Shown: positions 1-8,475 of the stretch, in pieces | Numbering within the stretch: position 1 is the first letter of the stretch | Layout of the letters: every line of letters starts with the position of its first letter | DNA from: an uncultured Granulosicoccus sp. | GTDB taxonomy: Bacteria > Pseudomonadota > Gammaproteobacteria > Granulosicoccales > Granulosicoccaceae | Length of the DNA stretch: 64,000 bases | Assembly: GCA_947495035.1 (NCBI GenBank) | Contig: CANLXI010000011.1 | Span: 1 to 64,000, forward strand | Direction of reading: 5' to 3' | Notes under the pieces: model-generated | Told to the model about the DNA's origin: nothing | The model's input: the letters and a program-made list of their open reading frames with translations, nothing else | Databases searched by the model: none | Made by a program: the position numbers and the translations under genes

Positions 1-81
1 GCTTCGGCAGCTTCGGCAGCTTCGGCAGCTTCGGCAGCTTCGGCAGCTTCGGCAGCTTCGGCAGCTTCGGCAGCTTCGGCA
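1..81. repeat. 9-bp tandem repeat GCTTCGGCA, nine perfect copies
   Basis: Nine identical copies run from the window edge to 81, followed by one degenerate copy (82-90). The array lies inside the minus-strand coding frame and encodes (Ala-Glu-Ala)n there, so copy-number changes keep the frame. The array may continue beyond the window. Confidence 0.9.
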
Positions 82-923
82 GCTTCCGACGCCTCATCAA
101 GGCTCGTGGAGTCGACAGCATTGCCGATGGAGCCGGTGGCATCGACCAGGCAGTTCCTGTAGGCAATGGCGCCAGCGTTGCGAGACGAGCACTCCAGCTG
201 CAATTCGTTGCGCGCGATCAAGCTCAACGAGGTAAGGTCAGGCAGTGGCAGAGCTAGCAACTGCGCGACAGCGTTGTTGAGACACTGTCGATAGGCCTTC
301 ACGCCTTCGAGGGTCTGCGCATTGAAGCAATCCTGTTGAACGGCGTATTTTTCATCTTCAGTCAGATTGTCGAGTGGCGTTGCAGGGACTCCCGCGAGGC
401 TGGCGAGTTGCTGTTCCGTGCAAGTGCGATAAGAGTCGGTCTCCAGTCCACCAGAACTCTGACAGGCCTGTTGAACGGCGTACTGCTCATCGAATGACAG
501 TTCAGTCGAGCTGACAGTCGGGCTGTCGGAGTCAGCATCCGACAGCAGCGCCAGTTGCTCGCTGACGCATTCCCGATAAGCCGTTGCACCAGACCGATAC
601 TGAATCGGCAGGCAAAGCCTTTCCAACTCGGCTCTGGCGGATTCCGCCAAGCCATCCAGGGCGCTGCCGACCGGTTTGAAGTTTGTATCCGAGGCGTCAA
701 AGGAGGTCTCGCCGGCCGATGGGGTGCCCTGCGAATCTCCCGATACTGTGGTCTGACCGACATTTTGTGCAAACGCTGGCAGTAGTGTCAGCGACAGACT
801 CGTAGCCAGGCACCATCCGGCCATACGGCTTGCCTTGCAGAGTCTGCGTTGATCGCGGTCATTCGGATTGATTTCGGGTCCTTCACGTCCTTCGTGAAGG
901 CTCGATTCGAGCATTTTTTTCAT
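1..923 (-). CDS. Secreted protein with repeated C...YRxC motifs, partial (3' end off window)
   Basis: An uninterrupted minus-strand frame runs from ATG 923 to the left edge, so the C-terminus is missing. A hydrophobic stretch ending LLPAFAQ looks like a signal peptide cleaved after AFA. Behind it come about four repeats of 45-50 residues, each with a Cys, then roughly 10-15 residues later (A/S)YRxC; two of the repeats are introduced by a DE(Q/K)YAVQQ segment. The regularly spaced cysteines suggest disulfides in an exported protein. The frame then enters an Ala-Glu-Ala tract encoded by a 9-bp tandem repeat. ATG 824 is an alternative start: it puts the hydrophobic segment at the N-terminus and has AAGG 8 nt upstream, but loses the basic residues before it. 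I do not recognise the family; function unknown. Confidence 0.6.
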   Translation of the reverse strand, partial: MKKMLESSLHEGREGPEINPNDRDQRRLCKASRMAGWCLATSLSLTLLPAFAQNVGQTTVSGDSQGTPSAGETSFDASDTNFKPVGSALDGLAESARAELERLCLPIQYRSGATAYRECVSEQLALLSDADSDSPTVSSTELSFDEQYAVQQACQSSGGLETDSYRTCTEQQLASLAGVPATPLDNLTEDEKYAVQQDCFNAQTLEGVKAYRQCLNNAVAQLLALPLPDLTSLSLIARNELQLECSSRNAGAIAYRNCLVDATGSIGNAVDSTSLDEASEAAEAAEAAEAAEAAEAAEAAEAAEAAE

Positions 924-1013
924 GGAGTGAGTTTAGCGCCGAATGCACTCGGTTCGCCAGAATCCAAGTCTGCAGGGTTTCGCAGAAAGTGAAGTCGATC
1001 GTGTGCTTCCTCG

Positions 1014-1226
1014 TTCATGGGTGTCTGGTCTGGTGAGAATTCCGGCGAGGTATTCATGGGTGTCTGATATGGAGCTGCATGAGACTTGTGGTGATAGGAA
1101 AGCTGCTGTCACTTCGAGTGTTCATGGGTGTCTGCTCTTGTCGTGACGCGAAGAGATGCTGCCGCCCTGGATGTGATTATGGGTGTCTGTTTCTGGCGGG
1201 TATGTCGGCTGGTTCATGGGTGTCTG
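1014..1226 (+). repeat. Five interspersed direct repeats TTCATGGGTGTCTG between divergent genes
   Basis: Copies lie at 1014-1027, 1053-1066, 1121-1134, 1177-1189 (one base missing) and 1213-1226, all in the same orientation. The ATGGGTGTCTG core is identical in all five, with steps of 39, 68, 55 and 37 bp. The rest of the 924-1392 gap shows no convincing gene. The repeats sit between the divergent repeat-protein gene and the M50 protease gene, so a multi-site operator is possible, as is a dispersed repeat remnant. Confidence 0.8.
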
Positions 1227-1392
1227 ATTGTGGTGGGGTGTGTATCGGGGCGTGTGCGCGTGTAACATGCCCCGCTTGTGTGACGGGGAGCAGGCGGATG
1301 AGGTCGGGAATGCGGGGGCGGTTTTCAGGGGTGGGCCGGATCGAAGAGCGGTATTCACGGGCCTGGTGGATCTTCACGGAGCAGTTGCCCTC

Positions 1393-2037
1393 ATGATGCT
1401 CTCCTTGCTGATGCAGGGGCAGACGCTGACCTTTGTGCTGCTGCTGGTCACCATCATCGTTTCGCTTTCCTGTCACGAGTTCGGTCATGCCTGGTCGGCG
1501 AAGCTGTATGGTGATGACACGGCGCAGCGGCAGGGGCGACTGACACTGAATCCGATAGCGCACATCGATCCCATGGGCCTGCTGATGATCGTGATCGTCG
1601 GCTTCGGGTGGGCACGTCCGGTACCGACCGATCCACGCAATTTCACGTCCTTCTGGGCCAGTCTCGTGGTCGCGGCGGCCGGGCCTCTGGCCAATCTGAT
1701 ACTGGCCTTTCTGGCGGTCAATCTGTTCACGTTTGCGGCTGCGAACGGATTCGCGTTCGTGGAGTCACAGTCGGGGCAGACGTTCTTCTATCTGTTCACG
1801 TACATCAATCTGTTGCTGATGCTGTTCAATCTGATTCCGCTGGGCCCACTGGATGGACATTACATCCTGCCCTATTTCCTGCCACGCGCAGCGTCCAGAC
1901 TCTATCGTGATCTGAACCAGCGCTACGGTGCCTATGCGGTTCTCGGTTTGCTGCTGCTCAGCTATGCAGGCTTGCCCATCTTCACCTGGCTGCGCGCTGC
2001 GGCGCAGTGGCTGATGGGCGCGCTGGTCATTCTCTAG
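1393..2037 (+). CDS. Site-2 protease family (M50) integral membrane protein
   Basis: A 214-residue polytopic membrane protein. The zinc motif HEFGH (HExxH) lies near residue 28 in the first membrane segment, and a late GPLDGHY segment matches the (N/G)PLDG motif that supplies the third zinc ligand. With no PDZ domain and this short length it fits the compact YwhC-like M50 group rather than RseP. Substrate unknown; it would cleave proteins within the membrane. The frame is open upstream to 1228, but ATG 1393 is preferred because GGAGC at 1378-1382 is well spaced and the region upstream carries non-coding repeats. It precedes yaaA by 77 bp. Confidence 0.85.
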   Translation: MMLSLLMQGQTLTFVLLLVTIIVSLSCHEFGHAWSAKLYGDDTAQRQGRLTLNPIAHIDPMGLLMIVIVGFGWARPVPTDPRNFTSFWASLVVAAAGPLANLILAFLAVNLFTFAAANGFAFVESQSGQTFFYLFTYINLLLMLFNLIPLGPLDGHYILPYFLPRAASRLYRDLNQRYGAYAVLGLLLLSYAGLPIFTWLRAAAQWLMGALVIL

Positions 2038-2114
2038 AATCATTCCCAGCGCGAGTGAGCCCCGCCTGATTTCCCGACCTTGTTACCTACTGCCAATTCG
2101 ACTGATCTACCGAC

Positions 2115-2909
2115 ATGCTGATTCTCTTATCGCCCGCCAAGACGCTGGATATGGAGTCGCCTTCGCGCGTCGCCGCCCCTACCATGCCAGCCTTCATGGA
2201 AGACTCCGTGAAACTGGTCAATACGTTGCGTGGCTATTCGCAGAAACGGCTGAGCGAGCTGATGCACATCAGTGATTCGCTGGCCGAACTCAATGCCCGG
2301 CGCTTCGGCGAATGGCAGCCTGAATTCGACAGTGACAACGCGCGGCCCTGCATTCAGGCTTTCCGGGGTGATGTGTATGTCGGTCTGGATGCCGATACCC
2401 TGAATGAGAAGGATCTCGAATTTGCACAGCAGCACTTGCGCATCCTGTCGGGTCTGTATGGTGTCATGCGACCGCTGGATCTGATGCAGGCTTACCGGTT
2501 GGAGATGGGCACCTCACTGAAAACGCGTCGCGGCAAGAGTCTGTACGATTTCTGGGGAGAGCGACTGACCTCGCATCTGAACGAGGAGTTGGCCACCATG
2601 GAGCCGGGCTGCGTCGTCAATCTGGCCTCCAATGAATACTTCAAGTCGGTGCAACCGGACAAGCTGGCCGCGCCCTTGATATCTCCGGTATTCAGGGACG
2701 AGAAGAATGGCAACTACAAGATCATCAGTTTCTTTGCAAAGAAGGCCAGAGGGGCGATGGCCCGCAGCCTGCTCAAGACAAGAGCCAGTGGGATCGACGA
2801 TGTTCTGGCTTTCAATGATCTGGGCTATCGTTATGACGAAGCGTCGTCCTCAGAAGGGCAGCCGGTATTCCTGCGCTCTGAGGAGTCGGCGCAGCCGTAC
2901 CTGGCTTAG
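2115..2909 (+). CDS. yaaA: Peroxide stress protein YaaA (DUF328/UPF0246)
   Basis: A 264-residue protein collinear with the YaaA family: the N-terminal MLILLSPAKTLD, the central LSGLYGVMRPLD and the C-terminal FFAKKARGAMAR stretch are hallmarks. In E. coli YaaA is induced by OxyR and limits free iron and DNA damage during hydrogen peroxide stress; the fold binds DNA. It is cytoplasmic, with no signal or membrane segment. Length and ends match the family. It lies between two membrane protease genes on the same strand with gaps of about 77 and 100 bp, so cotranscription is possible but not shown. Confidence 0.93.
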   Translation: MLILLSPAKTLDMESPSRVAAPTMPAFMEDSVKLVNTLRGYSQKRLSELMHISDSLAELNARRFGEWQPEFDSDNARPCIQAFRGDVYVGLDADTLNEKDLEFAQQHLRILSGLYGVMRPLDLMQAYRLEMGTSLKTRRGKSLYDFWGERLTSHLNEELATMEPGCVVNLASNEYFKSVQPDKLAAPLISPVFRDEKNGNYKIISFFAKKARGAMARSLLKTRASGIDDVLAFNDLGYRYDEASSSEGQPVFLRSEESAQPYLA

Positions 2910-3012
2910 CCGATAACGGATTTCGGCGGCGATGATCAGACAGCCCAGCAGCGCGATTAGAGTCATGCTGTTCATGGCGGCAAGCCGGGTGCCAGAATGA
3001 AGGATTGAAGAC

Positions 3013-3738
3013 ATGTTCCCGTTACATGACGATAATCCCGCGTCCCTGGTTCCGTATGTTACCTGGACAATCCTGATTGCCTGCATACTGACCTTTCTCT
3101 GGCAGCTGAGTCACGATTCCCAGGCAGAGCAGATCATCGTCCATACCCTGGGTGTCATTCCGGCGGTCCTGTTCGGTCATGCCATTCTGCCGCCCGAGCT
3201 GGTATCGGTGTCAGCGTATGCGACGGTGTTCACGTCGATGTTCCTGCACGGAGGCTGGATGCATCTGATCGGGAATGTGCTGTATCTGTGGGTATTCGGT
3301 AACAACATCGAAGCGGCCATGGGGCACGTTCGCTATGCGTTGTTCTACCTGATCTGTGGCGTGGTCGCCGTGTTGTCGCAGAGCCTGCCGGATACGGCTT
3401 CCCAGGTGCCGATGATCGGTGCCAGTGGGGCAATCTCCGGCGTGTTGGGTGCCTACCTGCTCCTGTATCCGCAAGCCCGCGTGCTGGTACTGATACCCGT
3501 GTTCTTCCTGGTCTGGACGGTACGGATTCCGGCCCTGTATGTTCTGGGTGTCTGGTTCCTGATGCAGCTGTTGAATTCGGTCATGTCATCGGGGCAGGAA
3601 GGCGGTGTGGCCTTTGGCGCGCATATTGGCGGTTTCGTGGCCGGCATGCTGCTGGTTCCGTTGTTCAGGCAAGCCGGCAATCGCCTGTACATTCCCTTTG
3701 TTCATTGCCAGCCTTTCCGCCGGTGGCGAGGGAAATAG
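3013..3738 (+). CDS. Rhomboid family intramembrane serine protease
   Basis: A 241-residue protein with six or more membrane segments. Rhomboid hallmarks are all present: HGGWMHLIGNVLYLWVFG in the second transmembrane region, the nucleophile motif GASGAISG (Ser138) and the partner His204 in AHIGGF. This is the GlpG-type Ser-His dyad arrangement without extra domains. It cleaves membrane-protein substrates within the bilayer; the substrate is unknown. AAGGA upstream of ATG 3013 supports the start. It is convergent with the amtB operon, with a strong terminator between them. Confidence 0.9.
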   Translation: MFPLHDDNPASLVPYVTWTILIACILTFLWQLSHDSQAEQIIVHTLGVIPAVLFGHAILPPELVSVSAYATVFTSMFLHGGWMHLIGNVLYLWVFGNNIEAAMGHVRYALFYLICGVVAVLSQSLPDTASQVPMIGASGAISGVLGAYLLLYPQARVLVLIPVFFLVWTVRIPALYVLGVWFLMQLLNSVMSSGQEGGVAFGAHIGGFVAGMLLVPLFRQAGNRLYIPFVHCQPFRRWRGK

Positions 3739-3771
3739 ATCCGGGTGTGGAATGTGACTGCAAACAGAATG

Positions 3772-3805
3772 AAAAAAGGGCGTCAGTCCTGAAAGACTGA
3801 CGCCC
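3772..3805 (-). terminator. Rho-independent terminator of glnK-amtB
   Basis: An 11-bp perfect stem (3778-3788 with 3795-3805, 6-nt loop) is followed on the minus strand by a run of six U (3777-3772). A second GC-rich hairpin, CGGGCAACC/GGTTGCCCG at 3829-3849, lies between it and the amtB stop. The stem may also help end rhomboid transcription from the plus side, where the T-run is weak. Confidence 0.88.
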
Positions 3806-3866
3806 TTGTCCGTACGTCGTGGTGGAGGCGGGCAACCGTGGGTTGCCCGTACCACCAGTCCGATTT

Positions 3867-5120
3867 CTAGTTGCGTGAAGCGAACTCCGGATAAGCCTCG
3901 ATACCACATTCGGAGATATCGACACCTTCGTACTCTTCCTCTTCGGTGACACGGATACCGAAGACCATCTTGATGATTCCCCAGACAATCAGACTGGTGA
4001 TGAAGGTCCAGGCGAAGATTGCGCCGACACCCAGTGCCTGGGTGGCGAAGGTCGCATCACCGTTGCTCAAGGGCACAACCATGAGGCCCAGGACGCCGAC
4101 AACACCGTGAACCGAGATGGCACCGACAGGATCATCGATCTTCAGGCGATCCAGAGACGTGATGGAGAAGACAACCAGTACACCACCGACAGCACCGATG
4201 CAGGTTGCCAGCAATGGGGAAGGAGCCAGTGGTTCAGCCGTGATGGCAACCAGGCCTGCCAGAGCACCGTTCAGCGCCATGGTCAGATCAGCCTTGCCCC
4301 AGATCAGGCGAACGGTCAGCAGCGCGGCGACCACGCCACCGGCAGCAGCCATGTTGGTGTTGACGAAGATGGCGGCAACCGCATTGGCATCGTCGAAGTT
4401 CGCGACTGCGAGCTGTGAACCACCGTTGAAGCCGAACCAACCCATCCACAGGATGAATGTTCCGAGTGTTGCCAGAGGCATGTTGGCACCTGGAATGGGG
4501 ATGACGGATCCGTTGGCGCCGTACTTGCCCTTGCGAGCACCCAGCAGAATCACGCCGGCCAACGCTGCACTGGCACCACACATGTGGACAACACCAGAGC
4601 CTGCGAAATCCTGGAAGCCTGCAGCATTCAACCAGCCGCCGCCCCATTTCCAGAAGCCCTGGATGGGATAGATGAGTGAGGTGAATACCGCAGCGAACAG
4701 CAGGAATGCCCACAGTTTCATGCGCTCGGCAACTGCTCCGGAAACGATGGACATGCCGGCAGCAACGAATACCACCTGGAAGAAGAAGTCGGAGCGTGCG
4801 GAGTAGTACGGGGCGTCATCTCCACCGGCAGCGAAGGTCGCAGCATCATTCTCTGCGCCCAGCAGGAAACTGATGACCGGCATGAAGCCGCCTTCATAGT
4901 CGCCGCCCGGGTACATGATGTTGTAACCGACGAACATGAACATGATGCAGGCCAGTGCATACAGTGCAACGTTCTTGGTCAGGATTTCTGCGGTGTTCTT
5001 GGCGCGTACCAGTCCAGCTTCCAGCATGGCGAAGCCCGCGGCCATCCACATGACCAGGGCGCCTGCCATCAGAAAGTAAAAGGTATCGAGCGCGTAGCTC
5101 AGTTCAGCTAATTGTTCCAT
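3867..5120 (-). CDS. amtB: Ammonium transporter AmtB
   Basis: A 417-residue polytopic protein with about 11 membrane segments and family motifs: FYFLMAGALVMWMAAGFAMLEAGLVRAKN at the N-terminus (split here only by reading), the DFAGSGVVHM signature, and the pore-lining late motif SVHGVVGVLG with a twin-His partner. It lacks the cleaved signal peptide seen in E. coli AmtB. It conducts ammonia/ammonium across the inner membrane and is blocked by non-uridylylated GlnK. It is 45 bp downstream of glnK and ends before a strong terminator, the classical two-gene operon. Confidence 0.96.
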   Translation of the reverse strand: MEQLAELSYALDTFYFLMAGALVMWMAAGFAMLEAGLVRAKNTAEILTKNVALYALACIMFMFVGYNIMYPGGDYEGGFMPVISFLLGAENDAATFAAGGDDAPYYSARSDFFFQVVFVAAGMSIVSGAVAERMKLWAFLLFAAVFTSLIYPIQGFWKWGGGWLNAAGFQDFAGSGVVHMCGASAALAGVILLGARKGKYGANGSVIPIPGANMPLATLGTFILWMGWFGFNGGSQLAVANFDDANAVAAIFVNTNMAAAGGVVAALLTVRLIWGKADLTMALNGALAGLVAITAEPLAPSPLLATCIGAVGGVLVVFSITSLDRLKIDDPVGAISVHGVVGVLGLMVVPLSNGDATFATQALGVGAIFAWTFITSLIVWGIIKMVFGIRVTEEEEYEGVDISECGIEAYPEFASRN

Positions 5121-5165
5121 TATCAGTGTTTCTCTCTCGGATTCTCTTTTTGCGTCGTGGGATCT

Positions 5166-5504
5166 CTAGAGGGCCGTGGGGCCGTTTTCGTTGGTGCGGA
5201 TGCGCACTGCGCGCTCCAGTTCAGTGACGAAGATCTTGCCGTCGCCGATCTTTCCTGAGCCGGCGGCACCGGTGATGGCTTCGATCACGGCATCAAGTTG
5301 CGCGTCATCGATACCGATTTCGATCTTGGTTTTCGGGATGAAATCCACCACGTATTCAGCGCCGCGATACAACTCGGTGTGACCCTTCTGCCGACCGAAT
5401 CCTTTCACCTCGCTGACAGTCATGCCCTGTACGCCGATGGTCGACAAGGCTTCACGTACCTCCTCGAGCTTGAAAGGTTTGATAATTGCCGTTACTAACT
5501 TCAT
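5166..5504 (-). CDS. glnK: Nitrogen regulatory protein P-II (GlnK)
   Basis: A standard 112-residue P-II protein. The N-terminal MKLVTAIIKPFKLEEVREAL and the T-loop with Tyr51 (RGAEYVVDF), the uridylylation site, are visible, as is the C-terminal GKIGDGKIFV segment that binds nucleotide. It senses 2-oxoglutarate and ATP/ADP and gates AmtB at the membrane. Linkage to amtB favours the name GlnK over GlnB. An AAGGA ribosome-binding site precedes the start, and a sigma-54-like element lies about 40 bp upstream. Confidence 0.96.
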   Translation of the reverse strand: MKLVTAIIKPFKLEEVREALSTIGVQGMTVSEVKGFGRQKGHTELYRGAEYVVDFIPKTKIEIGIDDAQLDAVIEAITGAAGSGKIGDGKIFVTELERAVRIRTNENGPTAL

Positions 5505-5544
5505 CGAATTTTTCCTTCGTTTAGGTCAATGATGGTTAAGGCGT

Positions 5545-5560
5545 TACATCATGCGTGCCA
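5545..5560 (-). promoter_or_regulatory. Probable sigma-54 promoter of glnK-amtB
   Basis: Read on the minus strand the site is TGGCACG-CATG-ATGTA. The -24 half is a perfect match to the RpoN consensus with correct spacing; the -12 half departs from TTGCA at two positions including the C. Expected transcription start is about 5532-5535, leaving a leader of roughly 30 nt. NtrC-activated sigma-54 control is usual for glnK-amtB. Confidence 0.55.
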
Positions 5561-5796
5561 CATGGAATAATTCATTGGAAACAATGACTTGGGAATACGT
5601 TGTAGACGTGCAAGCCAAGGCGATGCGCTTGTTTGGTGCATGGCAGATTGCAAGTTGCACTATAATGGTGCGCCAATGAAAACTCTCCCGGAGCAGGGCA
5701 AGTCGTTGTCAATACCGTAAGCTGTGCCGTAATCAGGCGATCCGGCAGCCGTGTTGCCGCCGCCTCCCATCAACCGAATCGATAGAGGAATCGACC

Positions 5797-6069
5797 ATGC
5801 TGGATGCACGAGTGTTTGACGATATTTCCAAGTCTCTGGGCAAGCTCTTGCCCCCGGGCGTGTCTGACATGAAGGAGGATTTCGAACGCAATGCCAAATC
5901 GGCCGTGCAGGGTGCACTGGGCAATCTGGACATGGTGACGCGCGAGGAATTCGATGTGCAGACCGAAGTACTGCGCAAGACACGGCAGCAACTCAAGGAG
6001 CTCGAGGCGCGCATTCGCGAACTCGAACCCGAACCGGTGGCCGGCGGGAATCCCGTCGACTCTGACTGA
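5797..6069 (+). CDS. ubiK: Ubiquinone biosynthesis accessory factor UbiK (YqiC/BMFP)
   Basis: A 90-residue protein matching the BMFP/DUF526 family: an amphipathic N-terminal helix (FDDISKSLGKLLPPG) and a C-terminal coiled coil (VTREEFDVQTEVLRKTRQQL onward). In E. coli UbiK forms trimers, binds UbiJ and lipids, and is needed for efficient aerobic ubiquinone synthesis. The neighbourhood of glnK-amtB and, further away, comM echoes the order seen in pseudomonads. A TATAAT at 5661-5666 upstream could be its -10 box, but I see no good -35 partner. Confidence 0.9.
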   Translation: MLDARVFDDISKSLGKLLPPGVSDMKEDFERNAKSAVQGALGNLDMVTREEFDVQTEVLRKTRQQLKELEARIRELEPEPVAGGNPVDSD

Positions 6070-6085
6070 CACTGCCGCACGCGCC

Positions 6086-7855
6086 ATGCAGCGACGGTTG
6101 TTACGCACGCTGCTGCTTGCTGTCGGGCTGGCGCTGCTGTGGCAGGCCTGCCTGAGCTATACGCGTTCCCAGGCCGGTCAATCACAGCAGAGACTGCAGG
6201 GCGTACAACTGGTTGAGCTGGATCGACAGCTCAACCAGTTCTCCTTCATACCCAAGCTGCTGGCCAGCGACGTCGAGATTCGTCAGGCGCTGCTGGCGGG
6301 CGATGATGCCTCATTGCTGGCGGCCAACCGACGGCTGAGTCGCACTCAGCAGGACAGTGGACTCGACTTTGCCTTTCTGCTGGACCGACAGGGCGTGACA
6401 CTTGCGTCGAGCAACTGGGCCGATCCGGTCAGCTTCGTGGGCATCGATTACTCCTTCAGACCCTATTTCCAAAATGCCATCAGCGGACGGGGCGCTACCT
6501 TCTTTGCGGTCGGTGTGACCACGGGGGTGCCCGGTTACTTCATTGCAGAACCCGTGACTGACAACAGCGGCCTGGTGGGGGTCGTGGTGGCCAAGGTTGC
6601 GCTGGGCGTGCTCGTGGATGGCTGGGCCCAGCTACCTTACGAGTCGGTTGTCAGCGATGACTTCGGTACCATCATTCTCTCGACGCGAGAAGACCTGCTG
6701 TATTCGCCCACCGAGCCGGTCAGCGCCGCTCAGGTCGTGCAGTTGCTCAGAGAACGACGTTACGAACTGCAGGCGCCATTGCTGGAGCCGGTCGACGGTG
6801 AGCCCGACAAGCGGCTGCTGAGCCATGCCGGACAGTCTACGGTCTACCTGAGTTATGCCAGTTCCCTGTCGACCGAGCCCTGGCAGCTGATCAGCCTGAT
6901 ACCCCAGCGCAGTGTGCAGAAGCGGGCACTGCAGTTGTTTGCCGCCTTGCTCGCAGCCCTGCTGATCGCCTATCTCTTTCTGCGCCTGTTTCAGCAGCAA
7001 CAACAGCTGGTGGCTGCGGAAAAGCGCAATTCTCAGGAGCTCGAAGAGCAGGTATTGCATCGTACGCGGGAACTCGAGGCGGCCCAGAAGCGCCTGATCT
7101 CGGAAGCCAACTTCGCGATGCTCGGTCGCATGTCGGCGGCCATCAATCACGAGATCAACCAGCCGCTGGCCAGTTTGCGGCTGAACCTGGCCTCCTTGCG
7201 AACCATGATGGAAACCCCGGATGCCGATCGTGGCGAGATCGAACAGATCGTGGTGGACAGTGATCGCACGACCAAGCGCATAGGTCGTGTGATCAGCAGT
7301 CTGCGCAGTATCGCCAGAAACAGCAATGCCCATTTCGAGACTGTGGACATGCAGAAGCTGCTGGAGGAGGTCAGGCAGACGATCCTTCGCGAACGTCCGA
7401 CGCTGTCCGCTCATGTCGTGTTCGAACAGGGAACGGTGCCCGTGCCGGTATCGGGAGACGAGGTGTTGATACAACAGACCCTGCTAAATCTGCTGTACAA
7501 CGCCTTCGACGCCGTGCTCAAACAGGAAAGCCCGAGAATTCAGGTAGTCTTGCAGATACAGGCGGGCAGTGCGCAGACGCCATCGGACTCTCGTGCTGCA
7601 AACGGCTGGGCCGTGGTGTCGGTCAGTGACAATGGCAGTGGTGTCAAACCGACCTTGCAGGAGTCTCTGTTCGAACCCTTTTCCACCTCCCGTCAGCACA
7701 GCGATGGTCTGGGGCTGGGTCTGACCATTGCCCGGCAGATCGCTGAGGACCACGGGGGCGAGTTGCAGTATCAGGCACTCGCCGAAGGCAGTTGTTTCAC
7801 GCTGAGGCTGCCACTCCAGCAACCGGTGCCGAGCACGGACAGTAGCGCAGCATAG
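6086..7855 (+). CDS. DctB-like sensor histidine kinase with periplasmic Cache domain
   Basis: 589 residues from ATG 6086. Layout: membrane segment about 9-25, a periplasmic double-Cache sensor to about 285, a second membrane segment (LFAALLAALLIAYLF), a short coiled linker, a HisKA domain with phospho-acceptor His355 in NHEINQPL, and a HATPase_c domain with Asn468, DNGSG at 515 and GLGLGLTIA. This matches the DctB C4-dicarboxylate kinase family. The open frame extends upstream into ubiK, but ATG 6086 fits the membrane topology. The next gene is its likely response regulator, and the TRAP-TAXI genes that follow are the likely target. The ligand may be a small organic acid; that is inference. 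Confidence 0.88.
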   Translation: MQRRLLRTLLLAVGLALLWQACLSYTRSQAGQSQQRLQGVQLVELDRQLNQFSFIPKLLASDVEIRQALLAGDDASLLAANRRLSRTQQDSGLDFAFLLDRQGVTLASSNWADPVSFVGIDYSFRPYFQNAISGRGATFFAVGVTTGVPGYFIAEPVTDNSGLVGVVVAKVALGVLVDGWAQLPYESVVSDDFGTIILSTREDLLYSPTEPVSAAQVVQLLRERRYELQAPLLEPVDGEPDKRLLSHAGQSTVYLSYASSLSTEPWQLISLIPQRSVQKRALQLFAALLAALLIAYLFLRLFQQQQQLVAAEKRNSQELEEQVLHRTRELEAAQKRLISEANFAMLGRMSAAINHEINQPLASLRLNLASLRTMMETPDADRGEIEQIVVDSDRTTKRIGRVISSLRSIARNSNAHFETVDMQKLLEEVRQTILRERPTLSAHVVFEQGTVPVPVSGDEVLIQQTLLNLLYNAFDAVLKQESPRIQVVLQIQAGSAQTPSDSRAANGWAVVSVSDNGSGVKPTLQESLFEPFSTSRQHSDGLGLGLTIARQIAEDHGGELQYQALAEGSCFTLRLPLQQPVPSTDSSAA

Positions 7856-7864
7856 GATGATCTC

Positions 7865-8473
7865 ATGAGCAACGATGGTATGGAGTCAGACGGCGGTTTT
7901 ACCCTCCTGCTGGTCGATGACGATCATGATGTGCTGGCAGCCAACGCCCGTTTTCTGCGGCTGCAGGGCATTCAGGTTGTGCTGGCAGACTCCGCTGACA
8001 CCGCATTGCTGCGTCTGGAAAGCGAACGGGTCGACGCCATCATCACCGATCTGTGCATGCCGGAACGCAGTGGCCTGGAGTTTGCCGCAGATGCCCGTAT
8101 CCGGCGGCCGCTGGTGCCCATCGTGTTCTTCTCGGGTCTGGCCAGTGTGGCCGATGTGGTCGCCGCCATGCGCCTGGGAGCGGTGGACTTTCTCGAAAAG
8201 CCGGTGGAACCGCAGGACATGCTGGCCACGGTACTGACCTTGCGTGATCGCTACGAAGGCGTCATCAACAATCAGCGACTGTCGTTCGACCTGGCCGATG
8301 AAACCGTACCCTTTCGTTATCGGGTGCTGGCCTATGAAAAGCTGCTGATCGAGCAGAGTCTGAGCATGCATGATGGCCAGGTTGGTGCGGTCATCGATCA
8401 ACTGCAAATCAACCGTCGCACGCTGAATGACAAGATGCGGCGACTGGGGATAGTCAGACCGATCCACGATTGA
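7865..8473 (+). CDS. Response regulator, receiver plus Fis-type helix-turn-helix (no AAA+ domain)
   Basis: 202 residues. The receiver domain has the acidic pair DDD near the N-terminus, phospho-acceptor Asp62 in ITDLCMP, a Ser in FFSGLAS and Lys112 in LEKPVEP. The C-terminus (about 158-196, ending NRRTLNDKMRRLGI) is a Fis-like helix-turn-helix. The central sigma-54 activation domain of DctD is absent, so it cannot work as a sigma-54 activator and resembles RegA/ActR layout. It follows the kinase by 9 bp and surely pairs with it. It probably controls the downstream TRAP genes. Confidence 0.88.
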   Translation: MSNDGMESDGGFTLLLVDDDHDVLAANARFLRLQGIQVVLADSADTALLRLESERVDAIITDLCMPERSGLEFAADARIRRPLVPIVFFSGLASVADVVAAMRLGAVDFLEKPVEPQDMLATVLTLRDRYEGVINNQRLSFDLADETVPFRYRVLAYEKLLIEQSLSMHDGQVGAVIDQLQINRRTLNDKMRRLGIVRPIHD

Positions 8474-8475
8474 GC

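Noticed and set aside
5638..5660. Second sigma-54-like site (TGGCAG...TTGCA) near the ubiK promoter
   Set aside because: The GG and GC elements are too far apart for RpoN.
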